Positions 1 through 9,314 of a DNA stretch of 64,000 nucleotides are shown one piece after another (within the stretch, counting starts at the first letter, position 1; each line of letters begins with the position of its first letter). Under the pieces are notes generated by a model. It had not been told where the DNA came from. It saw nothing but the letters and a program-made list of their open reading frames with translations, and did no database searches. Location of the stretch: contig OX595989.1 of NCBI GenBank assembly GCA_951394045.1, positions 2,604,001 through 2,668,000 of the forward strand, in the 5' to 3' direction. Source of the stretch: Nitzschia sp. DOCU1 (Eukaryota; Bacillariophyta; Bacillariophyceae; Bacillariales; Bacillariaceae). A program made the translations under genes and the position numbers.

Positions 1-946
1 GCAGGGTCGGGACAGAAAGCTCGAAATAGTCCGATGGATGCGGGAGAAACAGTTGCTGATGTTTTCCATCCTGAAGACAGGCGGGCAATAACTGAACAAT
101 CTGTAGATAGTACAATCGATAATAGAGGGCATCAACTGCTGTGATGAGCCGAATCGAAGGCTCCCAGTGAGAGGAAACCGGCATCTTTTCATTTGACATG
201 CGTTTCCCTTTCTTGACTTGTGGAATGCTATTCAAAATCAAAGTAGATTGGCGAATAACATCATTCAATTTGGAATCGACGATCCGAGCTTCGGCCTCGG
301 GGAGTTGTCGCCAAACTAAAATCTTGAGAGATGAAATCGCACCGCTATTTTCCGATAGCCTTGCCCGGATCGAATTTATGGATATCCAAGTATCATCTCC
401 TCCAAGCAAACACTGAATATGCGACGGTGTCCTCATAGATTGATATTTCTGCGCCAAGAGACTGGCGGTACACCTCAAGTTTCGCAAATTTTGAAACGCT
501 AAAAATGGCCACGATTTGCTCGCCTCCTCTGTGACTTCCACTCGATGGTACAAATCAGAAGCATCACACTTTTGACACTTTGCATATTTGTCTGTCAGCG
601 GCGACGAACTTTGGAATGCCCATCCATTACATTCGTCGTTGCCCTTTGTCTTGACAAGAGCTCCTTTCAACCGCAGCCATGTTGGCCAGCATTCCCAATG
701 TTCGCCAGGTGGACGGATGCGGTTTCTCAACATCTCCTGAAAAAAATCAGCAGAATCATCCCCGGTCATTTCGTTTCGCCTTCGCTTTTTGTTTTTCTTG
801 CGCTTTCGATGCTGGTCGTCCCGGGATCTCCGCCCTTCGTCGTCGTCATGCGTTTGCGGCCCGTCTGAGGATTCCGACATCGCTGCCTGTGACGATCCAA
901 CGTCGGCGGCCTTTGCAAACAATTCTCCCCACGCTTCAGATTCCAT
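1..946 (-). CDS. Unknown basic protein, N-terminal part (runs off the window)
   Basis: An uninterrupted minus-strand frame begins at an ATG at 946-944 and stays open to the window edge (315 codons). An in-frame TGA lies 13 codons upstream (985-983), so this is the first possible start. The N-terminus is acidic and Ser-rich, followed near residues 46-60 by a dense Lys/Arg run (RKRKKNKKRRR) that looks like a nuclear or nucleolar signal. A Trp/Cys-rich segment (GEHWECWPTWLRLKG) and a CQKC pair follow, possibly half of a zinc site. I do not recognise the family. Plus-strand frames across the same bases are shorter and have no recognisable motif. The 3' end is missing, so a complete domain may lie outside the window. 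Confidence 0.7.
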   Translation of the reverse strand, partial: MESEAWGELFAKAADVGSSQAAMSESSDGPQTHDDDEGRRSRDDQHRKRKKNKKRRRNEMTGDDSADFFQEMLRNRIRPPGEHWECWPTWLRLKGALVKTKGNDECNGWAFQSSSPLTDKYAKCQKCDASDLYHRVEVTEEASKSWPFLAFQNLRNLRCTASLLAQKYQSMRTPSHIQCLLGGDDTWISINSIRARLSENSGAISSLKILVWRQLPEAEARIVDSKLNDVIRQSTLILNSIPQVKKGKRMSNEKMPVSSHWEPSIRLITAVDALYYRLYYLQIVQLLPACLQDGKHQQLFLPHPSDYFELSVPTL

Positions 947-1365
947 TCTTATCTTGCTTCTCAACAATTCGGATAAGTTGGATCAAACTGAGATAGTAAT
1001 CTCTTTTATGTCATACCTTTTGTTTCGCATCGGCGTGACACCCTGGTTCGACGATGTGAATGCAGAAAAAGAGAAATGGCGGCGAAAGCTTTTCATGGCG
1101 GGAAATCTCGAAAGATTTTGGGCGCGAGCGCGCATGAATCGAATCATCAATAGGATTGATCGTCAAAAATATTCGCCGGCGCGCGCCCGCCAGGCCCTGG
1201 GAACGCAGCGCTGTGCGCCTGCAATCCTCTGTCTCATCGTAAAATCGGCGTGTCTGACCGCCTATGATGGTGACAAAAGAGTCGCGTCCCGTTTCATCCT
1301 TTCTCATCGTTTCAGTTTATGTTGCCATCGGTCCATTCTTCCATATTGTAACACTTCAGGGCATC
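947..1365. other. Intergenic spacer between divergent genes
   Basis: This is the shared upstream region of the minus-strand unknown gene and the plus-strand CDC26 gene. Short frames exist on both strands, including a 207-codon plus-strand frame overlapping the unknown gene, but none shows a domain or signal peptide. A GC-rich stretch lies around 1120-1200. I see no RNA gene. Confidence 0.5.
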
Positions 1366-1674
1366 ATGGCACTCCGAAGACCACCCACTCGTGTCGAATT
1401 GAAGGCCGATGACATTGAAGAATACAATCAGGTGCGCCCTTGCATTGCACTCATGAATGGCGTGCCATTTTTCCCATTTCCTCACCAGCATTGGTCCGTG
1501 TGTGCTTTTTAGATTATGCGAGAAAAAGAAATGTCAATGCAGGATTCCAACGCCACGACGCCTATGGGACGATATAGTGCTGGCCGCCCCTTAGGCCCAA
1601 GCTACAAGGAAATGTTGCACCAGCGCAAGCAGGAGATAGCAGACCGCCTTGGCATGACACGTCCGCAGCCATAG
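1366..1674 (+). CDS. CDC26: CDC26/APC12, anaphase-promoting complex subunit
   Basis: Two exons, 1366-1431 and 1513-1674, are joined across an 81-nt GT-AG intron in phase 0 and give 75 residues. The N-terminus MALRRPPTRVELKADDIEEY matches the CDC26 signature (human MLRRKPTRLELKLDDIEE). The C-terminus (QEIADRLGMTRPQP) matches the family's short terminal motif (human MINDRIGYKPQP). CDC26 is a small, mostly disordered subunit that threads its N-terminus into the TPR superhelix of APC6/CDC16 and stabilises the APC/C ubiquitin ligase that drives mitotic exit. The length suits the family. A longer unspliced frame starting at 1264 is rejected because it lacks the C-terminal motif and the similarity starts exactly at this ATG. 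Confidence 0.9.
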
Positions 1675-1963
1675 TGGACGACGATGACACTCTTCCAATC
1701 CAAAATCATGACTATTTCGGGAACTTCCTTTGGTCGTAGATATTAATTTGTAAAGGGAGAGGATCCTCTTTCAGGACAAAGACACAAGTTTCAGTTTTCG
1801 ATCCTTCACTTATTGCCAGATTTCCCGCCAATGAAGTCAAATTAGTATTGGAAACGTGCATAGTTGATGATACTGCTATGCAGCAAATAGGTCGTAGGGC
1901 CACGGGCGTCGACTCTGGGTATAGAACAATGCCGTTCGCCACCAGAAGTTCGAGACAAGCAAA

Positions 1964-2597
1964 TCATAATCGAAATTCGGGGCTACTCAAATCGACTGTA
2001 TCCGGAAACGATTCCGACGTTTCAGTAAATGATCCCGTTCCAGGAACACCCATTAGAGATCCTAGCCACCCAGGTCCGGCAAAATAATTCATACTGAGAA
2101 AGAAGACAATCAGAGCCGCGAGAATGTAGGTGAACACATTGATACCCAAGAGCTGCACCATATAAAAATCACAAGAGATTTAGCCATATATGCTTTCATT
2201 CATCACAGCCATCCTGCCCGACTCGACGACATGGACTTACTTCTTTCATCACGAGCCACTTCGGTGGTTGCCCTGTTTCAAGATCTTCCCAGATGGATCC
2301 ATCGATATCATCGGCGTCAGTGCCACGAATAATGATAGGATCCTCGCCACTTGCCGGATCCCAAGAAAAGATATCCTCCTCCTTGTCGGTTTTGGCGGCC
2401 AAAGTGGTAGATATTGTCGAGCCTTGACCCAAAGCTATGGGTGGATACGCACGGACCCCTTGGGACGACCTCGACATGATGGTTAATGGCATCTGTATGC
2501 AAGGACGCAGAAACCCAGATACATACGACATCGAACCAAGAACAATCAACAACAAGAAAATTCCGCTTTGGCTCTGACAACCGCCAACAAGGACCAT
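1964..2597 (-). CDS. Predicted plastid-targeted single-span membrane protein
   Basis: Two exons, 2597-2241 and 2152-1964, are separated by an 88-nt intron (GTAAGT donor, GCAG acceptor) and joined in phase 0 to give 181 residues. The N-terminus MVLVGGCQSQSGIFLLLIVL is a signal peptide, and the sequence just after it (SYVSGFLRP) resembles a diatom plastid-import junction. The middle is acidic (DADDIDGSIWEDLETGQPP). The splice restores a smooth reading into KEL-LGINVFTYILAALIVF, a transmembrane helix ending in a Gly/Pro-rich segment. I infer a thylakoid or plastid-envelope protein of unknown role. The frame is open upstream to 2939, but those residues show no membrane or domain pattern and I treat them as 5' UTR. 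Confidence 0.65.
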
Positions 2598-3100
2598 CGT
2601 GTCAATCGGTGACCCCTTGGACAAATACAATCGAAGAACCTTAGATAACGAAGGGTCCGGAAGCGTTGAGACGGGTCCCCTCTGACCAGGAATGACAGAC
2701 AATGTTTTGCTGTAGTGACTCTGTGACTCGACTCTGCTATTAATACTCACACAGCACCATCTATGGACCCGGATCCGATCATTTCGTGATTTTTCCCGGT
2801 CGCGACACATCATCCTTAGTAAGTCCATTGAGTCCAATCGCCAAAACGGCTTCACGAAATTTGACTCGTGCGACTTCAATGCTTGCACCACGTCCGTCCA
2901 CCTGGAACCCGCGAGAAACGTGTGGGTGATCCCCATCACGAACGATGAATGACGACTTCACATCGTCCTCGCCCACAAAAAAATTTGCAACTTTTTCGAG
3001 AAGGCTGCTACACATAAACCATCGGGTGAGGACCAGAACTCCGTTAGCAACTTTCATCTTTGTGAGCTTCGCGTCCTTGGAGAACCAGAATCAAAATACG
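2598..3100. other. Divergent promoter region
   Basis: This spacer separates the start codons of the plastid-type membrane protein (minus) and the nucleoredoxin-like protein (plus). Both flanking frames extend some distance into it without stops, which explains two overlong predictions. I see no domain, RNA or repeat here. Confidence 0.5.
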
Positions 3101-4146
3101 ATGAAGACTCCAATATATATGATCTTGGTTCTAGTCCTTGTTGGACTTCTGGAACGAAGTCTTGTTTTCGGTCAAGAAGCGGCAACCGAAGCCGCGGTCG
3201 ATCCGGTAGACATTTTGGACGATGCAAGTGCCACCACCACATCATCCGAAGACTCAGGGTTTCCCGCTTCTACTGGAGAGGATGAAGCAGTTGAAGTTGA
3301 AGCTGAAACCGAAGCGGAAGTCCCAGTGCAGTCTGGTCCCTTCATAGACCTTTTCGGCCCGGAGCTCTACTCGCTGCAATTGATCGATGAAACGACCGCG
3401 CAACTAACATCCAACTACACCAACGAAGTTCTCGCGGGAAAGAAGGTCGTAGGGTTGTATTTTAGTGCTGACTGGTGTGGTATGTCCAATTTGTCCAGTT
3501 CGCAAACTAAGAATCACGAGAGACGGCTTCCAGGCTCAAGTTGCACTAACTTTTCTCATTGTTGATCTCTTTTCTTCCTGTCACCAAGGCCCATGTCGCC
3601 AATTCACTCCCGAATTGATAAGCTTTTACGACCGTATGAACAGTCGTCGTGGAAAGAAGGATCAATTCGAAATTGTTTGGATTTCACGATGTCGGGACGG
3701 CAACTCGTATGTACAGTATTTTGCTCACATGCCGTGGCTTGCCCTTCCGCCTGAGGAAGCCATGGGTCCGCGAGGGCAAAAGTTGGGAGAGAAATACAAG
3801 GTCAAAGGAATTCCCAGTTTAGTATTGGTGGATGATCTCGGTCAAACAATCACAATTGATGGTCGCAATAAAATTCCACAAGATAGGACTGGCATTGGTT
3901 TCCCGTAAGTTGAAAGCCGAGACATGGTTCTGTATGAGCTACCTCTGTGAACATGGCTCTGACCAGATTGCGTTTTTTCTTTGTAGTTGGAGAGGCCCCC
4001 TTGCGCAATTGTACGTCACTCTTTTTCCTCGTAGTCTTCGACTCATGATAAAGAACCAGGTTGATGCTGCCAAGGCTGGTTTCGTCGGGAAATTGAAGAG
4101 TATGGTGGGGCTGGGGGGGGCTTCCAGCAGAGCGAGAAGGGCTTGA
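3101..4146 (+). CDS. Secreted/ER nucleoredoxin-like thioredoxin-fold protein
   Basis: Three exons, 3101-3479, 3589-3904 and 3987-4146, give 284 residues. The first splice rebuilds the active site: ...ADWC ends exon 1 and GPCRQF begins exon 2, giving WCGPC. The thioredoxin fold continues with the family-typical PWLALP and GIPSLVLVD (cis-Pro loop), and the second splice gives IGFPWRGPLAQ, as in nucleoredoxins and tryparedoxins. Start 3101 is chosen over 2945 because it opens a clear signal peptide (MKTPIYMILVLVLVGLLE). An acidic Glu/Ala/Val-rich linker follows before the domain. Expected role: dithiol-disulfide exchange in the secretory pathway or an organelle reached through it. The C-terminal 45 residues are basic and Ala-rich with no ER-retention tetrapeptide. 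Confidence 0.85.
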
Positions 4147-4207
4147 GGTGAAGGCATGGGAATAAGTAATCTACTGTAGAGGATTTCTATGCTATAACTC
4201 GATATAT

Positions 4208-5668
4208 CTAGACGTCCATGTCGTCGTCGTCGTTGTCGGTAATTCCAAGCTGCTCGTAAATCATGCCAATCTTTTCATACTGTTCCACAATATCAAAAAG
4301 AAAACTTTGACGTTGATTCGTGCCGCCATCCAAAAAGACTGGGTCGCCCCGAGACGGGAGCAGAACATTAATGCGATCGCCGTACGTTTGAATCAAAGCC
4401 CGTGCCGATTCCATCTGGCGGGAAATTCCAGCTTTGCTCGTAGTGATGTAGCCTCGACAGTCCATTGCCGGACCAGTACCTGACATACCCAAGCTGGGGT
4501 CGTTTCTACTATCTTCGACGGGTATCGTAAAGCCCGATGCGCACATTTGGATCTCTGGAAATACGTAACTCACACTTCCATATGTCCGACCAGGTGTGTA
4601 AATAGCCAGGATACGCTTGCCTTCTTCCCTCGCCCGAATAGCGGCAGGAGAGAAGGGATCCTCCACTTCCTCCTCTGCGACCCTGTCATCGTCGTCCGGT
4701 GGTTTTTGTTTGCCAGCAAAAATATTCTCCGATACACCATGGTCCCACTCATCATATGTTAATGGCCGTCCAGTCTCGACAAAAGTGTAATTTTGGGGGC
4801 TGTTCTTGCTCGTCTGTTCCAAGGCAAACGGCCCATAACCATCCAATCGTTGCGAAATAAGCTCTTGACAATCTCTGGGAATATCCAGCCGATACGCCAC
4901 CGTCGCCACTTCCGGGAATGCTTTGGTCCACTTGTCTAGATCCGCACGCCGAATAGAATAGACACCAGGGGCGTCATTGTAATGGATGCAGTCTCGACTG
5001 GTGACCAAAATGGCCCCCAATCGACCGTTATTTTCCGCCAAATACTGTTCCACATCCTCCTGAAGTTGCTTGGAAAATGGAGGCACGTCGACCATAACAA
5101 AATCATTTACCAAACCCATGGTTTCTCCACTGTTTGTATTATCTTGACCCGTTTCAGAAATTTTCGATTGTCCCACCAAATATCTAACAGGTTCAAAAGA
5201 TCCTTTTGTGGCAGAAGTTACTATTTGGCAAATCTTAATGCCCTTTTCGACGCCCTTTACGACTGGAACTAGTTCCGTGAAGAAATGTTCGCGTTGCGTC
5301 CGTTCCATTTCGTCTGCCACGGAAATTCCAGTTGACGGCAAGGGAGCGTCTCCGAGACCGTCGTCGCGATCGAATTCTTCGACAAACGGGGAATCATCCG
5401 CCATGTCCGTCGCTCCATCTTGAATCCTGGTACCGCTCGGATTTTCATCGGCTTGTCTAGCCAAAGAATCAGTCAACCAATCCATACTGGGAATATCATT
5501 GCCAGTTTGCGGATCCGAGTCGGTGGTCGAAGACAAGGAAAAGGGTCGTCGTTGAAATATGCGATGCCGGCGTTGGCTGCCCGCATTCTGCAATACCAGC
5601 GGAAACGCGATGCAGGTAGCGACAAAAATTGCGGCCAGCACGAGAAAAGGCCGACAGGAATACAACAT
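4208..5668 (-). CDS. Plastid-type degenerate metallo-beta-lactamase-like protein
   Basis: A single-exon frame of 486 residues. The first 30 residues are a signal peptide ending CIAFPLVLQNAG; the F-containing junction is of the ASAFAP type used for diatom plastid import. After an acidic linker, residues from about 130 follow a metallo-beta-lactamase plan: a strand-rich core, VTSRDCIHYNDAPGVYSIRR where HxHxDH would lie, ILAIYTPGRTYGSVSYVFP where active members have TPGHTPGSV, and a terminal LPSRGDPVFLDG resembling the last-metal loop. The metal-binding histidines are mostly missing, so a non-catalytic or differently metallated protein is likely. The fold call is inference from pattern; the targeting call is firmer. 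Confidence 0.6.
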   Translation of the reverse strand: MLYSCRPFLVLAAIFVATCIAFPLVLQNAGSQRRHRIFQRRPFSLSSTTDSDPQTGNDIPSMDWLTDSLARQADENPSGTRIQDGATDMADDSPFVEEFDRDDGLGDAPLPSTGISVADEMERTQREHFFTELVPVVKGVEKGIKICQIVTSATKGSFEPVRYLVGQSKISETGQDNTNSGETMGLVNDFVMVDVPPFSKQLQEDVEQYLAENNGRLGAILVTSRDCIHYNDAPGVYSIRRADLDKWTKAFPEVATVAYRLDIPRDCQELISQRLDGYGPFALEQTSKNSPQNYTFVETGRPLTYDEWDHGVSENIFAGKQKPPDDDDRVAEEEVEDPFSPAAIRAREEGKRILAIYTPGRTYGSVSYVFPEIQMCASGFTIPVEDSRNDPSLGMSGTGPAMDCRGYITTSKAGISRQMESARALIQTYGDRINVLLPSRGDPVFLDGGTNQRQSFLFDIVEQYEKIGMIYEQLGITDNDDDDMDV

Positions 5669-6684
5669 TTCGAGGAAAACGTACGTTAGAAAGGATACTA
5701 TCCTTTAATGTACGATGTAGCTGGCGAAGATGTCGTTAGCTACAGTAGTTCATTATGGAACAGAGAGGTAATAATGGATCACTTTTTTTGATGGCTGTGG
5801 ACGATGAGGTGATAATGTGATCAGAGCGCTCGCCGCGCGAAATAGACGGACCTGGGATGACGGCTCTCGGACGACGGACGAGCCGGGCCCTTCTCTTTCA
5901 CCACCGACGGACCTACCGGTAGTACGAGTACCAAGAACTTGTGGCGCCTCCCATCCCATCACCAACACCACTGAATAATCCTCGAGGAACGTTATATCAC
6001 CAAAGTAATACTACTTGTTAGTAGTCAGTATTATACTCTACCAGCAGAAGCAGGAGGTTTCTTCGCCAGGGGGGATAGTAGTACGCAACCAGCACCGAGA
6101 CCACAGCAAGAAGAACTGCTGAAACAATGTCAGCAAGAGCTTAGAAAGCCACAGCTTCTCCCCAAGAAGAGAGAAGCCAATGACCGGTATTGATAGAGAG
6201 ATCCTTACACCGGTAATTGTAGGCACCAGGGTCCTCATCCTCTCTCTTCCATAATTGTGTATCATCAACGAGAAGTCCTCCTCACCAATACCAGGTGTCG
6301 TACTTGGTACATCAAGCAAATATTCTCTCTCCTCGCCGTGGTCGTTTTCGAACTTCGTGATGACTTTTTCTACCGCCAACCAACTCTACCGGTAGCTAGT
6401 AGAGAGAACATCTCTACCTGGTACTATGGCTTCATTGTCCGGCAACCGAATCTACTGACCGGTAGAGAAAGCGTTTCCTAGCCCATCGCACTTGGCGCAT
6501 TCCTTCTTTGTGTGTTTGGCGCAACCATCGGTCTTCTCGTTGTGTGAATTGACATTTTCGATGTATACTATTATTGCCCCTCAACGCCGCCAGGATGCGG
6601 TCGACTTGGTAGACAAATAACTGGTGTATACGTGTAAAGTTAACCCTTGTACCTGGTATGGATACAATGTTTCAATGACCACCT
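5669..6684. other. Gene-poor spacer left of the transposon
   Basis: About 1 kb with no convincing gene. The stretch 5900-6480 is rich in ACCGGTA and CTACC/GGTAG words, including two exact TACCGGTA palindromes (5914-5921, 6387-6394). A 113-codon minus-strand frame (6379-6038) begins from a TTG and has no recognisable domain. The region may be an older, degraded repeat. Confidence 0.4.
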
Positions 6685-6726
6685 GATTCTGACTAAACGC
6701 CACCGCAAACGGCGTACCCATAACCT
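6685..6726 (+). repeat. Left terminal inverted repeat
   Basis: Forty-two bases that match the reverse complement of 11121-11162 at 40 positions. It begins GATTCTGACTAAACGCCACC and ends CCCATAACCT. The two differences are transitions. It is followed inward by a C-rich tract and a T-rich tract that also have loose counterparts at the right end. Confidence 0.75.
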
Positions 6727-6946
6727 GACGCTACCCCCTCAATTTTTCTCCCTTTTTTTCGGATTTCCCCCCACTTTTTGAATCTTTTCCCGTTACCCCC
6801 CCATGACCGGCCGGCTCACTAATTCAATTTCAAAACTCGATCCAATGAAGAATCATCAACACCAACACGCCCAGAAGGGACCATGACATGATACACTCAA
6901 TATCTTTCTTTCTGAAAATGACGACTTCAACCGGGCCCTGCGCTAA

Positions 6947-8494
6947 CCCAACTGTATTCTCGGTGGTATCGCCTCAAGCACCCACCAATGTCCTGACTGT
7001 GGTAAAAATGTTCATGCCCCCTGTGGCAAGGAAACTGATGATCTACATCTCGTCCTCTGTCCACCGTGTGAGATCAAAAGAGAAACTGCGGCAAACATGA
7101 TTGTATCCCCTCCTCCCCCTGCTGTCGTACAACAAGAACATGCTATAGCTCTAGACAGCAGCATCTCGACCCTTCCCCCCAGCATGCCCACGATTGCCAC
7201 CAATGAACAAGAAGTAGGCCACGACTCCTCTACATGCCTGCAACAAATGTTACAGCATGTAGACAATGGTGTTCATGCACTGAGAACGGAATGGAAAGGT
7301 TCTATCATCTTTCCGATTGCACCAGTTCTATCCTCTGTCTGCACACAACTATCAACATTTCGAGTTCCACCAGTAAAGGAAGACGACATTTGCTTGTACC
7401 TGGGGGGGCAGAGAACAGACTATTCGCACCTCTACTTTTGCCCAGTAACCTTTGTTCCTCCACTTGCTGGCAGCAACACTCATACTCACTTCAACGAACT
7501 AAAACGTCTTCTCGAAAAGGCTGCTATTGACTGCGCCTCACCAATCTTCTGTAATGGAGGTTCTGCATCATCCCGATCTGGTGGTTACAAACAGTTTCGC
7601 TGCAATGCATGCATCAACCGGGAGAACACAAAGGTACAAAAGGAGCGGCGTCAGCATATGGAAGAAACCAGGGCAGACTTAAGGAACTCTTCTTTGATCA
7701 ATGACAGCATCAGAAACAAACGCCCCAATGGCAGATCTCTTCCTCGTCGCACTACCACCAAAGTGAGCAACAAGAGCTGCCCCTTTGCATTCACTGTACG
7801 ATGGGATCATCATGGCTACTACATTTCTCTGGCAAGGAATGCGGGAAATGCCAATCACATGTATCACCCAGCCACTGACCCATTGTGCTTATCATTTCCG
7901 GCACGATTGCTTGATGCCAGTGATGTTGAAGAGCTTCGGCACCTTTCTCATGCCAGTGTAGGAGAAGGGGTTGGTCGAAACTATATCTTTTCCAAACGAG
8001 GGCGATATCTCTCAAGACAGAAGTGTGCATACCTGTACTCTGCAGAAAACAACAACCACGGAGCAATGAAATGTTCCTGTTTTTGCTTCGAGAGGACAGG
8101 GCTTCCTTGCATCCATATTCACAGAGTCAATGAATATGTGAACCAGCACTGGAAAGGATTCCACCACCACGACGTGGATATTCGGTGGTGGACATCCTAC
8201 TGTGTATACGCACAAGACCCACGCAATGGCGACCTTGCCAAACTCTTACAGCAATGTGCCGAAAACCCCAATCAAGGACCAAGACTGCGGTGCCCGAACT
8301 CAGACCAGATCCCAATCGAGATTGGGTTCAATGTGCCCACACGTGCTCTTCATAGAATCCAGAACTACACAAAAAGTGAAGTTGCCGCTTTGATCCAAAA
8401 TATTGGCAACCAAAGAGAGTACTTGGATTTGGATTGTCGCAGACATCCTTCATTCCCGGCAATTTTGGAGGCGCAATTTTGGAGGCGCAGATGA
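6947..8494 (+). pseudogene. MULE transposase-derived zinc-finger/SWIM gene lacking the catalytic core
   Basis: The frame is open from 6947, just after an in-frame TAA (6944-6946), to 8494; the first ATG is at 7097 (465 residues). Upstream of that ATG the same frame encodes a Cys/His cluster (HQCPDCGKNVHAPC, then LCPPC), so the TAA probably truncates an older N-terminus. The ATG form has a FAR1/WRKY-GCM1-like zinc finger (CPFAFTVRWD...GNANHMYHP, with an upstream FRC) and a SWIM finger (CSCFCFERTGLPCIHIH, CxCx9CxH) followed by HHDVDIRWW. In full-length MULE transposases the DDE domain of some 200-300 residues sits between these fingers; here only about 50 residues separate them. The product could at most bind DNA. 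The frame ends at a 14-bp duplication. Confidence 0.7.
8461..8488 (+). repeat. 14-bp tandem duplication at a frame break
   Basis: The 14-base unit AATTTTGGAGGCGC occurs twice without a gap (8461-8474, 8475-8488). Fourteen is not a multiple of three. The SWIM-gene frame stops six bases later, while the reading that looks coding continues in another frame. Removing one copy alone does not join the two frames, so at least one more indel is needed. Confidence 0.8.
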
Positions 8495-8951
8495 TGATGA
8501 CTCCAGTGCCATTGGTAATGTCTTCCACGATGATGCCGACGACGACACAAACACAGGGGAGACAGTTGACAACAATTCACTCAACGAACTGAGTGTCAGA
8601 CTATTTGAACGCTCACTTGACCCCATTGCTGAAGGCATATCAGAGGTTGGAACAGTGCGAGAACGTTTGCAACCATTTTTTGAGGAACTTACCTCAGTGT
8701 TAGAAGCACTCCAAAATCCTGATGCTGTGAACTGCATGCAGACGATAATACGTACCAAAATTCAAGATTATCGCGCAATGATTGCAGATAAACAGAGAGA
8801 GTTGGCGGCAACGACGGCGGCAAGTGCAAGCGCAAGACCAACCGTGGGTATTCTTGTCGAGAAACACAATGACAAAAAGAGACACTTCAACACTCATCAT
8901 GCATTTTACCAACGGCAGAAATACTCAAAGAAACAATGTAATAAAGGTTAG
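8490..8951 (+). pseudogene. Shifted C-terminal part of the SWIM gene
   Basis: This frame is open from 8403, but the part that looks coding starts near 8490 with an Asp run (DDDDSSAIGNVFHDDADDD). It continues through NSLNELSVRLFERSL and an amphipathic helical region (RERLQPFFEELTSVLEALQ, IIRTKIQDYRAMIADKQREL) to a basic tail. It overlaps the end of the SWIM frame by a few bases in a different phase, as expected for a downstream portion displaced by an indel. No independent ATG context or domain supports a separate gene. A very short intron cannot be excluded, but I found no good donor. Confidence 0.45.
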
Positions 8952-9314
8952 GAACATTCTTTATCTCCACCAGTCCTTGAATGTGTACCTCTTTGTTGCC
9001 TCGAACGTATATGTGTCATATGCAAGGTCCATGCCAGACAAAGAACAGGCCTTGGAAATTTCTAGCATCGTCATTTCCTTGCCTCCTACTCGCCAGCTTT
9101 TCACCAAGGATTCACCAACCTCCATTGGCACCTGAGCATCACAAGTCTTCAGCCAAAGAGATCCACCATGGTCAGAGAACACAACAGGGGCACCCACCTA
9201 ACCCCTTGCCGCGACTTTCCCGTCCCTTGTCAAGTTCCAAGAGTATGGCCTTGACAAAGGGTTCAGCCCTGTTCGGCGTCCTTGAAACGACCATGACCAG
9301 TGAGATTAGATCAA

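Noticed and set aside
789..1412. 207-codon plus-strand frame
   Set aside because: Crosses the start of the minus-strand unknown gene and the first exon of CDC26 in the wrong frame; no motif.
2945..3100. Upstream start for the nucleoredoxin-like gene
   Set aside because: It would bury a clean signal peptide behind 52 patternless residues; the ATG at 3101 is preferred.
8403..8489. Independent start at 8403 for the Asp-rich frame
   Set aside because: These bases code convincingly in the SWIM-gene frame; the other-frame reading before 8490 looks like a shadow.
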